Positions 8,419 through 20,266 of a stretch of 64,000 bases of DNA are shown here, piece by piece (positions within the stretch are counted from its first letter, which is position 1; each line of letters begins with the position of its first letter). The translations under genes and the position numbers were made by a program. Where the stretch lies: contig NZ_CP015579.1 of NCBI RefSeq assembly GCF_002163585.1, positions 930,001 to 994,000 on the forward strand. The letters are read 5' to 3'. Source of the DNA: Tatumella citrea. Lineage in GTDB: Bacteria; Pseudomonadota; Gammaproteobacteria; Enterobacterales; Enterobacteriaceae. Under the pieces are notes generated by a model, which was not told the DNA's origin, did not search any database, and worked only from the letters and a program-made list of their open reading frames with translations.

Positions 8419-8639
8419 TTACCCGACTCCGGCAGACCGTGGCAGTGGGAGAGTCCTCCCGCCACGCTCTGCCGAAACCAGCGCTTCTCTTTCTCTGACA
8501 GGGCATTAGCGATACAGACGGGCTTCGCCGTTGTCTGTCCCTGAGGCAGCCACCGGTTATCTGTATTCAGGCCAAAGCGCGGCTTATTGGCGCCAGCCGG
8601 GAATTTTATGGATAAATGATAATTATTCGTAATTATCAT
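8415..8639 (-). CDS. Possible small protein of unknown function (doubtful)
   Basis: A 74-codon frame from ATG 8639 with AGGGG nine to ten bases upstream. Its first codons are part of the 11-bp palindrome at 8615-8640, and it runs convergent to the PBP3 paralog, overlapping its stop by four bases. No family, signal peptide or membrane segment is recognised. In favour: a plausible ribosome-binding site and an otherwise empty 420-bp gap. Against: no recognisable homology and low-complexity origin cannot be excluded. Treat as a candidate only. Confidence 0.25.
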   Translation of the reverse strand: MIITNNYHLSIKFPAGANKPRFGLNTDNRWLPQGQTTAKPVCIANALSEKEKRWFRQSVAGGLSHCHGLPESGN

Positions 8640-8840
8640 TGGCTGTTTCCCCTGCCTTACATTATATTTTGAAGCGTTTTACCTGTCAGGATCGACACGG
8701 TTTAACGAAATTCTTACGTTTTGGCGGTGGAAAAATAGCGGCTCTGTTGTCAATAATAGTCAGAGTTCATTTTTTCATATCACTGCACAAAGATTACTTC
8801 TGTCTGGTGTATCCACTTTCTCTGATAATCACGAAATCTG
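8419..8840. other. Gap upstream of the efflux operon
   Basis: It contains a possible small reverse-strand gene and a perfect 11-bp palindrome (8615-8640). About 200 bp of AT-rich DNA before the adaptor gene must include the efflux-operon promoter. No clear ribosome-binding site precedes the ATG at 8841. Confidence 0.45.
8615..8640. promoter_or_regulatory. Perfect palindrome resembling a Fur box
   Basis: AATGATAATTA and TAATTATCATT form 11-bp perfect arms around TTCG. The arms contain the GATAAT/ATTATC hexamers of Fur boxes, including ATGATAAT. It lies 200 bp upstream of the efflux operon and at the start of the doubtful small gene, so it could control either. Fur binding is inferred from the motif only. 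Confidence 0.45.
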
Positions 8841-10181
8841 ATGACTAATAACCTAAAGAAACCTGTTCGAACTCACTGGCTGAGATGGCTGTTGTTAATT
8901 ATCTTGTGTGCGATTATTGGCGGAGTGGTATGGCGGGTGTGGTTTTCCGGCGGTCCGGCGGGGGGCTTTGCCGGTCCTGGTGGTCCCGGGGGGCCTGGCG
9001 GTCATGCCCGCGGTGGTCGTGGTGGAGAAATGCATAACCAGCAAGGGAAACGTGGTGGGGGGCGTTGGGGCGCTATGGCAGGAGGCGCAGGCGCGGCAAC
9101 TATCGTGCATGCCGGCGTTGCCAGTCAGGCCGATGTTCCTGTCTACCTGAGTGCTCCGGGTACCGTAATCCCCAATGCCAGCGTAACAGTGACCAGCCGG
9201 GTCGACGGACAGCTGGAAAAAGTCTATTTCACCGAAGGGCAGATGGTGAAAGCAGGTCAGTTGCTGGCTCAAATCGATGACCGGACCTACCAGGCTACTC
9301 TGGCACAGTATCAGGGAGCACTGGCTCAGAATCAGGCGTTACTCACCAGCGCCCGGTTAACCCTGGCCCGTTATCGCAAATTGTTTGCCGAAGATTCACT
9401 CTCCCGTCAGGACCTGGAAACCCAGGAAGCGACTGCGGGGCAGTACGCCGGAGCTGTGAAAGAAGACCAGGCACAAATCGACAGTGCTAAAGTCAGTATC
9501 GACTATGCACGAATTACCGCGCCGGTCAGTGGCCGCGTTGGGTTACGGCTGGTAGACCCGGGGAACATGGTACAGAGTTCGTCCACTACCGGTATTGTGA
9601 CTATTACCCAGATGCAGCCTGCTGCAGTCACATTCAGTGTGCCGCAGAGCAATATCCCGACACTGATCAAAGCCCTGCATCATGGTGAGGCGTTACCGGC
9701 AACAGCTTTTGATCAGAACAACACCACGGTACTGGCACAGGGTGAGGTGCGCTTTATCAGTAACAGCATTGATACCAGCACCGGCAGTATTGAAATGAAA
9801 GCCACCTTTGCTAACAAAGATGAATCGCTGTATGCCAACCAGTTTGTGAATCTGCGTCTGCAAACCAATGTACTGAAAAACGCCACTGTAGTGCCGGTGC
9901 AGGCCGTGCAACTGAGCAGCGATGGCAGTTTTGTATTTGTGATTAATGCTGACAACACTGTCACCCGTAAATCCATTACTGCTGGCCCGGCCTTTGGCAC
10001 CGATAAGCAGGTGGTACTGAGCGGAGTGAATCCGGGTGACCGTCTGGTGACCGATGGTATCGACCGCCTGACGACCGGCGCAAAAGTGTCAGTCGCGACT
10101 GATAGCACTGTGACCACTACTACCACCGACAGCGCCGCATCTGCAGCTGATACTAAAGACAGTACGCAGGCAAGCCATTAA
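8841..10181 (+). CDS. RND efflux periplasmic adaptor (MdtA/MuxA-like membrane-fusion protein)
   Basis: A 446-residue adaptor of a tripartite pump. It has an N-terminal membrane anchor (about residues 15-32), then an unusual Gly-rich linker (about residues 38-80, [16 protein letters not shown] and similar), a lipoyl/hairpin region ([28 protein letters not shown]), a coiled coil, and beta-barrel and membrane-proximal domains ([38 protein letters not shown]). The last motifs match E. coli MdtA. The C-terminal tail is Thr/Ser-rich. It links the two RND pumps to the outer-membrane channel encoded downstream. Its stop overlaps the next start (TAATG), so the four genes form one operon. Confidence 0.9.
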   Translation: MTNNLKKPVRTHWLRWLLLIILCAIIGGVVWRVWFSGGPAGGFAGPGGPGGPGGHARGGRGGEMHNQQGKRGGGRWGAMAGGAGAATIVHAGVASQADVPVYLSAPGTVIPNASVTVTSRVDGQLEKVYFTEGQMVKAGQLLAQIDDRTYQATLAQYQGALAQNQALLTSARLTLARYRKLFAEDSLSRQDLETQEATAGQYAGAVKEDQAQIDSAKVSIDYARITAPVSGRVGLRLVDPGNMVQSSSTTGIVTITQMQPAAVTFSVPQSNIPTLIKALHHGEALPATAFDQNNTTVLAQGEVRFISNSIDTSTGSIEMKATFANKDESLYANQFVNLRLQTNVLKNATVVPVQAVQLSSDGSFVFVINADNTVTRKSITAGPAFGTDKQVVLSGVNPGDRLVTDGIDRLTTGAKVSVATDSTVTTTTTDSAASAADTKDSTQASH

Positions 10182-13100
10182 TGAATCCGTCCCGGCTATT
10201 TATTCAGCGTCCCGTCGCCACCATCCTGCTGATGGTGGGGATTCTGTTATCAGGTATCTTCGCTTACCGTTTCCTGTCGGTATCAGCGTTGCCGGAGGTC
10301 GATTATCCGACCATTCAGGTCACGACACTTTATCCCGGTGCCAGCCCGAGTGTGATGTCAACCTCGGTGACCTCACCTCTGGAACGTAACCTCGGTGAGA
10401 TGGCCGGGCTGAGTCAGATGACTTCTGACAGTTCCGGCGGTTCATCCATTATTACCCTGCGTTTTGATCTGGATCTCTCCCTGGATGTTGCGGAGCAGGA
10501 AGTTCAGGCAGCAATTAATACAGCAACCAGCCTGCTGCCGGATGATTTGCCGAACCCGCCGACTTATAAAAAGGTGAACCCGGCAGATACGGCAGTTATT
10601 ACTCTGTCGGCCACCGCCGATAACCTGCCGCTCACCCGGATTCAGGATTTAGTCAATACCCGCGTGGCTCTTAAGCTGTCACAGATAAGCGGGGTAGGGA
10701 TGGTAACGTTAGCCGGAGGAAACCAGCCGGCTATTCGCGTACAGCTTAATCCGCAGGCGCTGGCCGCCCACAATCTGACGCTGGAGGATGTGAATACCCT
10801 AATCTCCAACAGTAACGTTAATGGTTCGAAAGGCGGATTTGACGGCAAATATCACTCAGTAACTATTGATGCCAATGATCAGCTGAAAACCCCGGAAGAG
10901 TACGGCAATCTGATTCTGACCTGGCAAAATGGCTCAGCCTTGCGTCTGAAAGATATTGCCACTATTACCCAGGGTGCAGAAAACCGTTTCCAGTCCGCGT
11001 GGGCAAACAAGAAGCCAGCGATCATCATCAGTGTGCAGCGTCAGCCCGGAGCTAACGTAATACAGGTGGTTGACGGCATTAAAGCACAGTTGCCAAAATT
11101 ACAGGCGGCCTTACCGGACGGGGTTAAACTGACGGTCGTTTCTGACCGTACTCAGACTATCCGTGCTTCCATCGAAGATGTGCAGTTCGAACTGTTACTG
11201 TCGATTGCACTGGTAGTGATGGTGACCTTCCTGTTCCTGCGTAATATTGCGGCAACACTGATTCCGAGTGTCGCAGTCCCTCTGTCGCTGGTGGGTACGT
11301 TTGGTGTGATGTATCTGCTGGATTTCAGCCTGAATAACCTGTCACTGATGGCGCTGACCATTGCCACCGGCTTTGTTATTGATGATGCCATTGTGGTGGT
11401 GGAAAATATTTCGCGACGGCTGGAGGACGGAGAATCGCCGATGCAGGCGGCCCTGAAAGGTTCGCAGCAAATCGGTTTTACCCTGATATCCCTGACATTC
11501 TCACTGATTGCCGTACTGATCCCGCTGTTGTTTATGGGGGACGTGGTCGGCCGACTGTTCCGTGAATTTGCGATTACCCTGGCGGTATCAATACTGGTCT
11601 CGCTGGTGGTCTCTTTGACGCTGACCCCGATGCTCAGTGCTTATCTGCTACGCCATATCCCGAAAGAGAAACAGTCCCGCTTCTCCCGTAAAGGCGAGGA
11701 GGTGTTTGAAAAAATCATCCGGGGTTATGATCGCCTGCTGACGATTGTACTTAACCATCAGAAAATAACTCTGCTGGTGGCGCTGGCGACATTTGCACTG
11801 ACGGCACTGCTCTATCTGGCTGTCCCGAAAGGTTTCTTCCCGCAACAGGATACCGGGCTGATTCAGGGAGTCACTGTCGCCTCTCAGGATGTTTCATTCC
11901 AGGAAATGTCCAGACGCCAGCAGGAACTGGCGGATGTGGTGCTGCAAAACCCGTCGGTAGAGTCGCTGACTTCGACTATCGGGATTGACGGTTCCAATAC
12001 CAGTCTTAACAGTGGCCGGCTGCAGATAAACCTGAAACCTTTCTCTGAACGTAGTGATACAGGCGCTGAAATTGTTAAGCAGCTGCAGCAGGCTGCGCTG
12101 AAGGTTCCGGGAATTAAGCTGTATATGCAGCAGGCACAGGATCTGACCGTAGATGACCAGGTCACTCCGAGTCAGTATCAGTTCACCCTGGCATCGCTCG
12201 ACAGTGAAGATCTGGTGAACTATACCCCGAAACTGATTGCTGCCCTGTCCAAACGACCGGAATTTAACAGTGTGGTCAGTAATCTTCAGGATCAGGGGCG
12301 TATTGCGTTTGTTGACCTGGATCGCGATAAAGCCGCCCGTCTGGGGATCACCGCCTCGGATGTCGATACGGCTCTGTACAACGCCTTCGGTCAGCGACTG
12401 GTATCGACCATCTTTACCCAGTCAAATCAGTATCGTGTGGTGCTGGAAGTGGCTCCTCAGTATCAGGAGAGTCCGCAGTCACTGAATGATATCTATCTGC
12501 AATCTTCGGTCACTAACGGTACTTCAGGGTCAACTTCAGGCAGCAGTTCGTCTACGTCGACCACAGACAGTAACAGCAGCTCAGGTAGCAGTACCTCATC
12601 TGATTCCACGACCACTACCACCACCGGTATGGTGAAACTGACTTCGATTGCGACTATCCATCAGCAGCTGGGTTCACTGATGAATATGCGACTTAACCAG
12701 TATCCGGCGGTGATGCTGTCGTTTAACCTCAACCATGGCTATTCGATTGAACAGGCACAGAAAGTTATCAGTGAAGTCAGCAAACAACTGGAGATGCCAT
12801 CTTCGATAACGATGGAGTACCAGGGGGAGGCTTCGGCGTTCCAGGCGGCCACCGGTAATACTCTGTGGCTGATCCTTGCGGCGCTGCTGACTATGTATCT
12901 GGTGCTGGGGATCCTCTATGAGAGCTTTATTCACCCGGTGACTATTCTGTCTACTCTGCCATCAGCGGCGATTGGTGCTTTGCTGGCACTGTTGCTGACC
13001 GGTAATGAGTTCAGCCTGATAGCGCTGATCGGGGTGATCCTGTTAATCGGTATCGTGAAAAAGAATGCGATCATGATGATCGACTTCGCGCTGGAAGCCG

Positions 13101-13396
13101 AAAACAAACAGCATATGTCCCCTCGTGATGCTATTCATCAGGCGTGTCTGTTACGTTTCAGACCGATTCTGATGACCACAATGGCGGCCTTGCTCGGTGC
13201 ATTGCCATTGATGCTGGCGACCGGCTCAGGATCTGAATTGCGTGAACCTCTGGGGTTGGTAATTGTTGGCGGACTGATTGTCAGCCAGGTGCTGACCCTG
13301 TTTTCCACTCCGGTCATTTATCTGTGGTTCGACGGAATTTCTCAGCGTGGTAAGCGTTATATGAAGCGTAAACGCAACCCGCGGGGGGCATCATGA
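10181..13396 (+). CDS. RND efflux pump subunit (MdtB/MuxB-like)
   Basis: A 1071-residue HAE1-family inner-membrane transporter with 12 predicted membrane segments and two large periplasmic loops. The proton-relay aspartate pair is present in TM4 ([13 protein letters not shown]), the lysine in TM10 ([16 protein letters not shown]), and the N-terminal [12 protein letters not shown] is characteristic. In E. coli MdtB and MdtC form a mixed trimer that exports bile salts, novobiocin and siderophore-related compounds; the same pairing is expected here. Odd: about residues 777-815 are a Ser/Thr/Gly-rich, low-complexity insert in the second periplasmic loop, making the protein longer than E. coli MdtB (1040 aa). 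It overlaps the next gene by four bases (ATGA). Confidence 0.92.
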   Translation: MNPSRLFIQRPVATILLMVGILLSGIFAYRFLSVSALPEVDYPTIQVTTLYPGASPSVMSTSVTSPLERNLGEMAGLSQMTSDSSGGSSIITLRFDLDLSLDVAEQEVQAAINTATSLLPDDLPNPPTYKKVNPADTAVITLSATADNLPLTRIQDLVNTRVALKLSQISGVGMVTLAGGNQPAIRVQLNPQALAAHNLTLEDVNTLISNSNVNGSKGGFDGKYHSVTIDANDQLKTPEEYGNLILTWQNGSALRLKDIATITQGAENRFQSAWANKKPAIIISVQRQPGANVIQVVDGIKAQLPKLQAALPDGVKLTVVSDRTQTIRASIEDVQFELLLSIALVVMVTFLFLRNIAATLIPSVAVPLSLVGTFGVMYLLDFSLNNLSLMALTIATGFVIDDAIVVVENISRRLEDGESPMQAALKGSQQIGFTLISLTFSLIAVLIPLLFMGDVVGRLFREFAITLAVSILVSLVVSLTLTPMLSAYLLRHIPKEKQSRFSRKGEEVFEKIIRGYDRLLTIVLNHQKITLLVALATFALTALLYLAVPKGFFPQQDTGLIQGVTVASQDVSFQEMSRRQQELADVVLQNPSVESLTSTIGIDGSNTSLNSGRLQINLKPFSERSDTGAEIVKQLQQAALKVPGIKLYMQQAQDLTVDDQVTPSQYQFTLASLDSEDLVNYTPKLIAALSKRPEFNSVVSNLQDQGRIAFVDLDRDKAARLGITASDVDTALYNAFGQRLVSTIFTQSNQYRVVLEVAPQYQESPQSLNDIYLQSSVTNGTSGSTSGSSSSTSTTDSNSSSGSSTSSDSTTTTTTGMVKLTSIATIHQQLGSLMNMRLNQYPAVMLSFNLNHGYSIEQAQKVISEVSKQLEMPSSITMEYQGEASAFQAATGNTLWLILAALLTMYLVLGILYESFIHPVTILSTLPSAAIGALLALLLTGNEFSLIALIGVILLIGIVKKNAIMMIDFALEAENKQHMSPRDAIHQACLLRFRPILMTTMAALLGALPLMLATGSGSELREPLGLVIVGGLIVSQVLTLFSTPVIYLWFDGISQRGKRYMKRKRNPRGAS

Positions 13397-16300
13397 ATAT
13401 CACCCGGCTGTTTATTTTCCGGCCGGTTGCTACTCTGTTGCTGACCATGGCGATACTGTTGCTCGGAGCACTGGGTTACCGGCTGCTGCCGGTCGCCCCG
13501 TTACCGCAGGTGGATTTTCCGACCATTATGGTCAGCGCCAGCCTGCCTGGCGCCAGCCCGGAAACGATGGCGGCGACCGTTGCGACTCCTCTGGAACGTG
13601 CACTGGGGGAAATTGCCGGGGTCAGCGAAATGACTTCCAGCAGTTCGCAAAGTTCGACCACCATTATTTTGCAGTTTGATCTCAGCCGCGATATCAACGG
13701 TGCCGCCCGCGATGTACAGGCAGCGATTAACGCTGCCCGCAGCCTGCTGCCAAGCAGTATGCCGTCGCTACCGACCTATCGTAAGGCCAACCCGTCTGAT
13801 GCGCCGATAGTGATGATAGCGCTGACATCGCCAAACCGTACGGCCGGTGAACTGTATGATATTGCCGAAAGTAAAGTGGAGCAGGTACTGGCGCAGGTTA
13901 ACGGGGTGGGTGCGGTCACCTTGTTTGGTAGTGCGTTACCGGCAGTGCGTATCGATCTGCAACCGGCGAAACTGACCCAGTATGGCATTTCGCTGGATAC
14001 GGTACGTGCGGCAGTCGCCGACAGCACCTCTAACCTGCCAAAAGGTGTTTTGCAGGGCGACAAACTCTCCTGGTCTATCGACAGTAACAGTCAGCTGGAA
14101 AGTGCTGCCTATTACCGCAACCTGATTGTGGTGTATCAGAATGGCAAAGCCGTGCGGCTGAGCGATGTGGCGACGGTCTATGACAATGTGCAGGATAAAT
14201 TCAATGCCGGTTTCCTGAACGGCAGTCCGGCAGTGATGCTGGGGGTTACCCGCCAGGCCGGGGCCAACATGCTGCAAACCATCGACGCGATTAAAGCACA
14301 GCTCCCGGCGTTAGAAGCCTCTATCCCGGCGGATACCGCCCTGAAACTGGTGGTCGACCGTTCGCCGCTGGTGCGTGCCTCACTGTATGACACTGAAGAG
14401 ACTTTGCTGGTCGCCGTATTGCTGGTGATTGCCGTGGTGTTTGTTTTCCTGCGTAACTGGCAGGCCGTGCTGATCCCGGCGGTAGCGCTACCGGTATCGC
14501 TGATTGGCACCTGTATGGTGATGTATCTGCTGGGGTACAGCCTGGATAACCTGTCACTGATGGCACTGATAGTGGCAACCGGATTTGTGGTCGATGATGC
14601 CATTGTGGTGCTGGAAAATATCATGCGCCATATTGAGTCCGGGCTTGGGCCGGTTCGGGCATCGGTGCGTGGTGCCAGAGAGGTGAGTTTCACTGTACTT
14701 TCAATGACGGTCTCCCTGATAGCCGTGTTTATCCCTATCCTGTTGATGGGCAGTATTGTCGGACGGTTGTTCCGTGAATTTGCGGTCACACTGACTATCT
14801 CGCTGGTCATTTCGATGGTGGTGTCGCTGAGTCTGACCCCGATGTTATGTGCCCGGCTGTTGAAACGTCATCCCCCGGTCACAAAGCGCCCGCATCCACT
14901 GTTTCGCTGGATAGAAACTCAGTTAAATCGTTTGCTCAGCGCCTATACCGATGGGTTGAGCTGGGTAATGGCACACCAGAAACTGACCATGTTCAGCCTG
15001 CTGCTGACCATCCTGTTGAATCTTTTCCTCTATTCAGTGGTTCAGAAAGGGTTCTTTCCTAACCAGGATACCGGGCTGCTGATGGGGGCGGTACGTGCTG
15101 ATCAGAATATCTCATTCCAGGCGATGCTGCCGAAAGTGAAGGAGTTTACCAAAATTATTCGTTCTGACCCGGCGGTGGATTCAGTGATGTCATCGATGGG
15201 GGGCGGTATGTTTGGTTCAAGGAACTCGGCAAGCTTCTTTATCCGTCTGAAAGATTTCAGTCAGCGCTCTGCGACCGCCACCGAAGTTGCGAACCGGCTG
15301 ACCATGAAGGGCAGCCATGTGGCAGGTGCACAGATGTTTCTGATGGCAGCTCAGGATATTCATATTGGCGGACGCAGTGCTAACGCAACCTATCAGTTCA
15401 GCCTGCAGGCTGATGACCTGGATCTGCTAAGGGTCTGGACTCCGAAAGTGGAAGCAGCACTCAGTGCCATTCCGCAGCTGACCAGTGTTGATTCAGATTC
15501 ACAAACCGGCGGTCAGGAAGTAATGATTGATATCGACCGCGACCGGGCTACCCGGTTAGGGGTGAATGTGAATATGTTAGATACCTTGCTGAACAACTCG
15601 TTTAGCCAGCGGCAGATTGCCACTATCTACAAAACACTTAACCAGTACCATGTGGTGATGATGCTGCAAAGCAGTGATACTGAAGACCCGACCGAACTTC
15701 AGCATCTGTATGTCATCAATAACAGTGGTGCACGGATACCTCTTTCTGCCTTTGCCAGCTTCAGGGGCGGCAATGCGCCGTTGTCGGTTGCGCATCAGGG
15801 GCAGTCAGCCACCAGTACCATCGCCTTTAACCTGGCAGATGGTGTATCGCTGGAACAGGCTCAGCAACTGATAAGCCAGGCGATGGCGAAGATTGCGCTG
15901 CCGGATACTATCTCAGCCGGCTTCCAGGGAACGGCGAAAGCCTTTACCGAGCTGACGGCGACCATGCCATGGCTGATTGCCGCAGCACTGCTGGCGGTCT
16001 ATATCGTGCTTGGGATGTTGTATGAAAGCTATATCCATCCGCTGACCATACTTTCGACACTGCCTTCTGCTGGTGTGGGGGCCTTGCTGTTGCTGATTCT
16101 GACCAATACCCAGTTGACGGTTATTGCGTTGATTGGGATTGTGTTGCTGATAGGTATTGTCAAAAAGAATGCGATTATGATGATCGATTTCGCGCTGGAT
16201 GCTGAGCGCAGACAGGGACTGACGCCACAACAGGCGATTACTCAGGCCTGTATTCATCGTTTCAGACCGATCATGATGACGACCCTGGCGGCATTCTTCG

Positions 16301-16494
16301 GCGCACTGCCTCTGGCTCTGGGCCACGGTGGTGATGCTGATTTGCGCAGCCCGTTAGGTCTGGCGATTGCCGGCGGACTGGCGCTCAGCCAGTTACTGAC
16401 TCTCTTTACCACCCCGGTGGTGTATTTGTGGCTGGACCGGTTGAGCCGCGCCACTAAACGACAATGGCACCGTGTCCGGGCCCCAGGATCCTGA
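13393..16494 (+). CDS. RND efflux pump subunit (MdtC/MuxC-like)
   Basis: A 1033-residue HAE1-family transporter, the second RND subunit of the operon. It starts [18 protein letters not shown] and has the TM4 pair ([13 protein letters not shown]) and TM10 motif ([18 protein letters not shown]). It lacks the Ser/Thr-rich insert of its partner, and its length matches E. coli MdtC (1025 aa). Two different RND subunits in one operon are diagnostic of the MdtBC/MuxBC heterotrimer type. ATGA overlap with the upstream gene implies coupled translation. The E. coli neighbours mdtD, baeS and baeR are absent; an outer-membrane channel follows instead, as in Pseudomonas muxABC-opmB. Confidence 0.92.
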   Translation: MNITRLFIFRPVATLLLTMAILLLGALGYRLLPVAPLPQVDFPTIMVSASLPGASPETMAATVATPLERALGEIAGVSEMTSSSSQSSTTIILQFDLSRDINGAARDVQAAINAARSLLPSSMPSLPTYRKANPSDAPIVMIALTSPNRTAGELYDIAESKVEQVLAQVNGVGAVTLFGSALPAVRIDLQPAKLTQYGISLDTVRAAVADSTSNLPKGVLQGDKLSWSIDSNSQLESAAYYRNLIVVYQNGKAVRLSDVATVYDNVQDKFNAGFLNGSPAVMLGVTRQAGANMLQTIDAIKAQLPALEASIPADTALKLVVDRSPLVRASLYDTEETLLVAVLLVIAVVFVFLRNWQAVLIPAVALPVSLIGTCMVMYLLGYSLDNLSLMALIVATGFVVDDAIVVLENIMRHIESGLGPVRASVRGAREVSFTVLSMTVSLIAVFIPILLMGSIVGRLFREFAVTLTISLVISMVVSLSLTPMLCARLLKRHPPVTKRPHPLFRWIETQLNRLLSAYTDGLSWVMAHQKLTMFSLLLTILLNLFLYSVVQKGFFPNQDTGLLMGAVRADQNISFQAMLPKVKEFTKIIRSDPAVDSVMSSMGGGMFGSRNSASFFIRLKDFSQRSATATEVANRLTMKGSHVAGAQMFLMAAQDIHIGGRSANATYQFSLQADDLDLLRVWTPKVEAALSAIPQLTSVDSDSQTGGQEVMIDIDRDRATRLGVNVNMLDTLLNNSFSQRQIATIYKTLNQYHVVMMLQSSDTEDPTELQHLYVINNSGARIPLSAFASFRGGNAPLSVAHQGQSATSTIAFNLADGVSLEQAQQLISQAMAKIALPDTISAGFQGTAKAFTELTATMPWLIAAALLAVYIVLGMLYESYIHPLTILSTLPSAGVGALLLLILTNTQLTVIALIGIVLLIGIVKKNAIMMIDFALDAERRQGLTPQQAITQACIHRFRPIMMTTLAAFFGALPLALGHGGDADLRSPLGLAIAGGLALSQLLTLFTTPVVYLWLDRLSRATKRQWHRVRAPGS

Positions 16495-16497
16495 TTG

Positions 16498-17931
16498 ATG
16501 AAATTCACGAAAAAATTGACACCAGTCTGTCTGGCATTACTTCTCAGCGGTTGTATGGTGGGGCCGGACTACCATCGTCCGTCGGCGGATATTCCGTTGC
16601 AATATAAAGAAGCGAAGGGCTGGCAACAGGCACGGCCGGGTGACTCACTGCCTAAAGGGGAATGGTGGCAGGTCTACAATGATCCGGTGCTGAACCAGCT
16701 GATGCCACAAGTGGTGATTTCCAACCAGAATATTGCTATGTACCTGGCACAGTACCGTGAAGCGCAGGCTCTGGCAGCACAGTCGAAAGCTGCGCTGTTT
16801 CCGACGGTATCTGGCAGTGCCAGTTCTACCCGCAGTGCCAGCCACAGTAATGGCAGCAATCCGGTGCAGACCATCTCCAACAGCCATACGGCAGAGCTGT
16901 CGGCCAGCTGGGAACTGGATCTGTGGGGCAAGTTACGGCGTACCCTGGAAGAGAACCGTGCAACAGCATCGGCCAGTGCTGCTGAGCTGGCGAACGCCAC
17001 CCTTAGTGCTCAGTCTGAACTGGCGCAGGACTATTTCCAGATTCGCTTTATGGATCAGCGTATTGCCCTCTACCAGCAGAGTATTGATGCCTATACCCGT
17101 TATTTAAGGGTCATTAACAATAAATATCAGGCTGGTGATGAAGATCGCGGGACACTGGCACAGGCACAAAATCAGCTGGCGAGTACCCGTGCAACGGCTC
17201 TGGATTACCAGTGGCAGCGTGCCCAACTGGAACATGCCATTGCCTTGTTACTGGGCAAAACACCGTCTGAATTTTCACTGGCAGTGGCTCCTGTGCCAGG
17301 GACTTTGCCGCCCATCCCGCAAGCTATTCCTGGCAGTCTGCTTCAGCGCCGTCCGGATATTGCCTATGCCGAACGTAATGTAGCTGCTGCCAATGCGGCA
17401 GTGGGCGTAGCGATTGCCGGTTATTATCCTGATCTCAGTATCAGTGCGACTGGCGGTTTCAGCTCATCGGTGTTGCATAACCTGTTCTCACTGCCGGAAA
17501 GGGTCTGGTCACTGGGACCGGAGCTAAGTGGCACGGTACTGGATTTCGGCGCCACCTCTGCCAAAGTGGAACAGGCAAGAGCTTCTTATGATGCCAGTGT
17601 TGCCACTTACCGTCAGACAGTACTGACAGCTATCCAGGGCGTTGAGGACAATCTTGTCGAACTGAATACCCTGAAAGACGAAATTGCAGCCCGGGAGGAG
17701 GCCACCACTGCGGCGGTTGAGTCTGCCCGGGTGACCCGTAATCAGTATGATGCCGGAATGATTGATTATCTGGATGTCGCAACCACCGAAAATACCAGTC
17801 TCAGCTCCCGCCAGAGCCTGCTCTCGCTGCAGAGCACCCAGTGGGTCACCAGTGTTGCGCTGATAGCCGCGTTGGGTGGTGGCTGGGACAGTTCACAGCT
17901 GCCCGACGCTCCGGCCGCCAGCGGTCAGTAA
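16498..17931 (+). CDS. Outer-membrane efflux lipoprotein, NodT/OprM family
   Basis: A 477-residue outer-membrane factor. The signal peptide ends in the lipobox LLLSGC, so Cys19 is lipidated; the next residues MVGPDYHRP are typical of NodT-family channels such as OprM, CusC and OpmB. Two outer-membrane-efflux repeats follow, with SWELDLWGKLRR and FxxxxxxxxVEQARASYDAS-type helices; VEDNLVELN lies in the second repeat. It forms the trimeric exit duct for the adaptor and RND pumps encoded directly upstream. I chose ATG 16498; TTG at 16495 directly after the mdtC-like stop is an alternative. The TolC-independent channel makes this operon self-contained. Confidence 0.9.
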   Translation: MKFTKKLTPVCLALLLSGCMVGPDYHRPSADIPLQYKEAKGWQQARPGDSLPKGEWWQVYNDPVLNQLMPQVVISNQNIAMYLAQYREAQALAAQSKAALFPTVSGSASSTRSASHSNGSNPVQTISNSHTAELSASWELDLWGKLRRTLEENRATASASAAELANATLSAQSELAQDYFQIRFMDQRIALYQQSIDAYTRYLRVINNKYQAGDEDRGTLAQAQNQLASTRATALDYQWQRAQLEHAIALLLGKTPSEFSLAVAPVPGTLPPIPQAIPGSLLQRRPDIAYAERNVAAANAAVGVAIAGYYPDLSISATGGFSSSVLHNLFSLPERVWSLGPELSGTVLDFGATSAKVEQARASYDASVATYRQTVLTAIQGVEDNLVELNTLKDEIAAREEATTAAVESARVTRNQYDAGMIDYLDVATTENTSLSSRQSLLSLQSTQWVTSVALIAALGGGWDSSQLPDAPAASGQ

Positions 17932-18094
17932 TCCCCCGTATTTCCCTGCCAGTTCCAGGCTTCTGAATATTCAGGGGCCTGTGACTGAGTGTATTTTGTA
18001 CAAAAGTTAAAGGCATTTTATGCCAGGGAATTGTGTCAGGCGACACAAACGTGTTTAATCCGACATATTACTATCTGAAAGCTAAGGAGAGTGG

Positions 18095-20266
18095 ATGTTT
18101 AGCTTATTGCGCGGACTTTGCCGGCTATTGTGGCGCATCCGGGTTCAGGGAGACTTATCGGCGCTGAATAATGGCAAGGTGTTGCTTACGCCTAACCATG
18201 TCTCTTTCCTTGATGGTTTACTGCTGGCGCTGTTTTTGCCGGTAAAGCCGGTATTTGCGGTGTGGTCCGGATTATCGGATAAATGGTATATGAAAGCCGT
18301 GCAGTCACTGGTGGAAGTGGTGACGCTCGACCCATTAAAGCCAATGTCAGTCAAACATCTGATCCGGATTGTGGAGCAGGGGCGGCCGGTGGTGATTTTT
18401 CCGGAAGGCCGGATTTCGGTGACCGGCTCGCTAATGAAAGTCTACAGTGGTGCCGGGTTTGTGGCGGCCAAAAGTGGTGCCAGAGTGGTGCCGGTGCGGA
18501 TTGAAGGTGCTGAATACAGCTGGTTCGCCCGCAAAAGTGGCGAAATAAAACGCCGTGCTTTTCCTCAAATTTCTCTGCATATTCTGCCGGCTACCGTCAT
18601 ACCGATGCCGACGGCGCCATCTGCACGTCAGCGACGTGCTCAGGCGGGTGAACACCTGCAACATATTATGATGGAAGCCCGCATGGCGGTGCGCCCACGC
18701 CAGACCCTGTTCGATGCTTATCTTAGCGCGGCCAAACGCTATGGCTGGCGTCGTGCCTGTATCGAAGATGTGCAGTTTTCTCCCGACAGTTATCGGGGAC
18801 TGCTGAAAAAAATTCTCGGCGTTGCCCGGTTGCTGGATAAATATTGCCCCCCGACGGCGACACCTGGTCTGTTACTGCCAAATACCTCAATTACTCCTGC
18901 GGTTATTTTAGGCGCGATTCTGCGTGGTCGTGTCCCGGCAATGCTCAACTACTCGGCGGGCGTTAAAGGGTTACAGGTGGCGGTGACTGCGGCGAAAATC
19001 ACCACGATTTTTACCTCACGACAGTTCCTGGATAAAGGAAAACTCTGGTATCTGACTGAAGGTATTACCGGGGTCAACTGGGTTTATCTTGAAGATTTAA
19101 AACCGGCGCTGCAGTTGCGCGATAAACTGTGGATACTCTGGCATTTAGTCGTACCACATAAAGCTCAGTTGCCACAGCAGCCGGAAGACGCGGCAATGAT
19201 TCTGTTCACATCCGGTTCCGAGGGAAATCCCAAAGGGGTCGTTCACAGCCATAAAAGCTTACTCGCCAATGTGGAACAGATTCGTACTGTAGCGGACTTT
19301 CGCCCGGGCGATCGCTTTATGTCCTCTCTGCCACTGTTTCATGCTTTTGGGCTGACCGTGGGACTGTTTACACCTTTGTTTACCGGAGCCGAAACGTTCC
19401 TTTATCCCAGCCCGCTGCACTACCGGATTATTCCCGAACTGGTCTACGACCGGAACTGCACGGTGCTGTTTGGTACACCGGCGTTTCTGGCTCGCTATGC
19501 GCAGTATGCTCATCCCTATGATTTCGCCCGGGTACGTTATGTGGTGGCCGGTGCAGAGAAGTTGCGTGACTCAACCCGTGATCTCTATATGGAAAAATTT
19601 GGGCTGCGTATTCTGGAGGGATACGGGGCGACCGAATGTGCGCCGGTATTATCAATCAATGTGCCTCTGGCCGCCCGGTTTAACACCGTGGGGCGTATCC
19701 TTCCGGCAATGGATTACCGGCTGATCTCTGTGCCGGGCATTGAAAATGGCGGGCGCTTGCAGGTAAGTGGCCCTAATCTGATGAAAGGGTATTTGCGGCT
19801 GGAAGCCCCTGGCGTGATTGAGCCGCCGGTAGCAGATAATGGCGAAGGGGTGAGTGAAGCAGGATGGTATGACACTGGCGATATTGTCAGTTTTGACAGC
19901 GAAGGTTTCTGCCAGATTCAGGGACGGGTGAAACGCTTTGCCAAACTGGCGGGTGAAATGGTTTCCCTGGAAATCCCTGAAATGGTCGCTTTGCATGTTT
20001 CTGCTGATTTTCAGCATGCATCATCAGTTAAATCTGATCCTCTACGCGGTGAAGCCCTGGTATTATTTACCACAGATCCGCATCTGAACCGGGAACGGCT
20101 AATCCAGGCCAGCCGTGAGTTGGGTTATAGCGAGCTGACCGTCCCACGGGATATCCGTTATTTGCCTCATTTACCGTTGCTGGGTAGCGGAAAACCTGAT
20201 TACCAGCAACTGAAAGTGATGGCCGCAGACGCGGAACAGCAACCTGCCAGGAGTGATAATGAATGA
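18095..20266 (+). CDS. aas: Bifunctional 2-acyl-GPE acyltransferase / acyl-ACP synthetase
   Basis: A 723-residue inner-membrane enzyme. The N-terminal PlsC-type acyltransferase domain (residues 1-200) has the HX4D motif in NHVSFLD (His35, Asp40) and the FPEGR motif. The C-terminal AMP-binding domain contains [12 protein letters not shown] (about 370-381), GYGATECAP and YDTGDIV. Aas activates fatty acids to acyl-ACP and re-acylates lysophosphatidylethanolamine that LplT flips in. Length is close to E. coli Aas (719 aa). It overlaps lplT by eight bases, as expected for a coupled pair. Start: ATG after an AAGGAGAG motif. Confidence 0.96.
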   Translation: MFSLLRGLCRLLWRIRVQGDLSALNNGKVLLTPNHVSFLDGLLLALFLPVKPVFAVWSGLSDKWYMKAVQSLVEVVTLDPLKPMSVKHLIRIVEQGRPVVIFPEGRISVTGSLMKVYSGAGFVAAKSGARVVPVRIEGAEYSWFARKSGEIKRRAFPQISLHILPATVIPMPTAPSARQRRAQAGEHLQHIMMEARMAVRPRQTLFDAYLSAAKRYGWRRACIEDVQFSPDSYRGLLKKILGVARLLDKYCPPTATPGLLLPNTSITPAVILGAILRGRVPAMLNYSAGVKGLQVAVTAAKITTIFTSRQFLDKGKLWYLTEGITGVNWVYLEDLKPALQLRDKLWILWHLVVPHKAQLPQQPEDAAMILFTSGSEGNPKGVVHSHKSLLANVEQIRTVADFRPGDRFMSSLPLFHAFGLTVGLFTPLFTGAETFLYPSPLHYRIIPELVYDRNCTVLFGTPAFLARYAQYAHPYDFARVRYVVAGAEKLRDSTRDLYMEKFGLRILEGYGATECAPVLSINVPLAARFNTVGRILPAMDYRLISVPGIENGGRLQVSGPNLMKGYLRLEAPGVIEPPVADNGEGVSEAGWYDTGDIVSFDSEGFCQIQGRVKRFAKLAGEMVSLEIPEMVALHVSADFQHASSVKSDPLRGEALVLFTTDPHLNRERLIQASRELGYSELTVPRDIRYLPHLPLLGSGKPDYQQLKVMAADAEQQPARSDNE

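Noticed and set aside
14178..14810. 210-codon open frame antisense to the mdtC-like gene
   Set aside because: It mirrors the codon bias of the RND gene on the opposite strand and has no recognisable product; the RND gene is certain.
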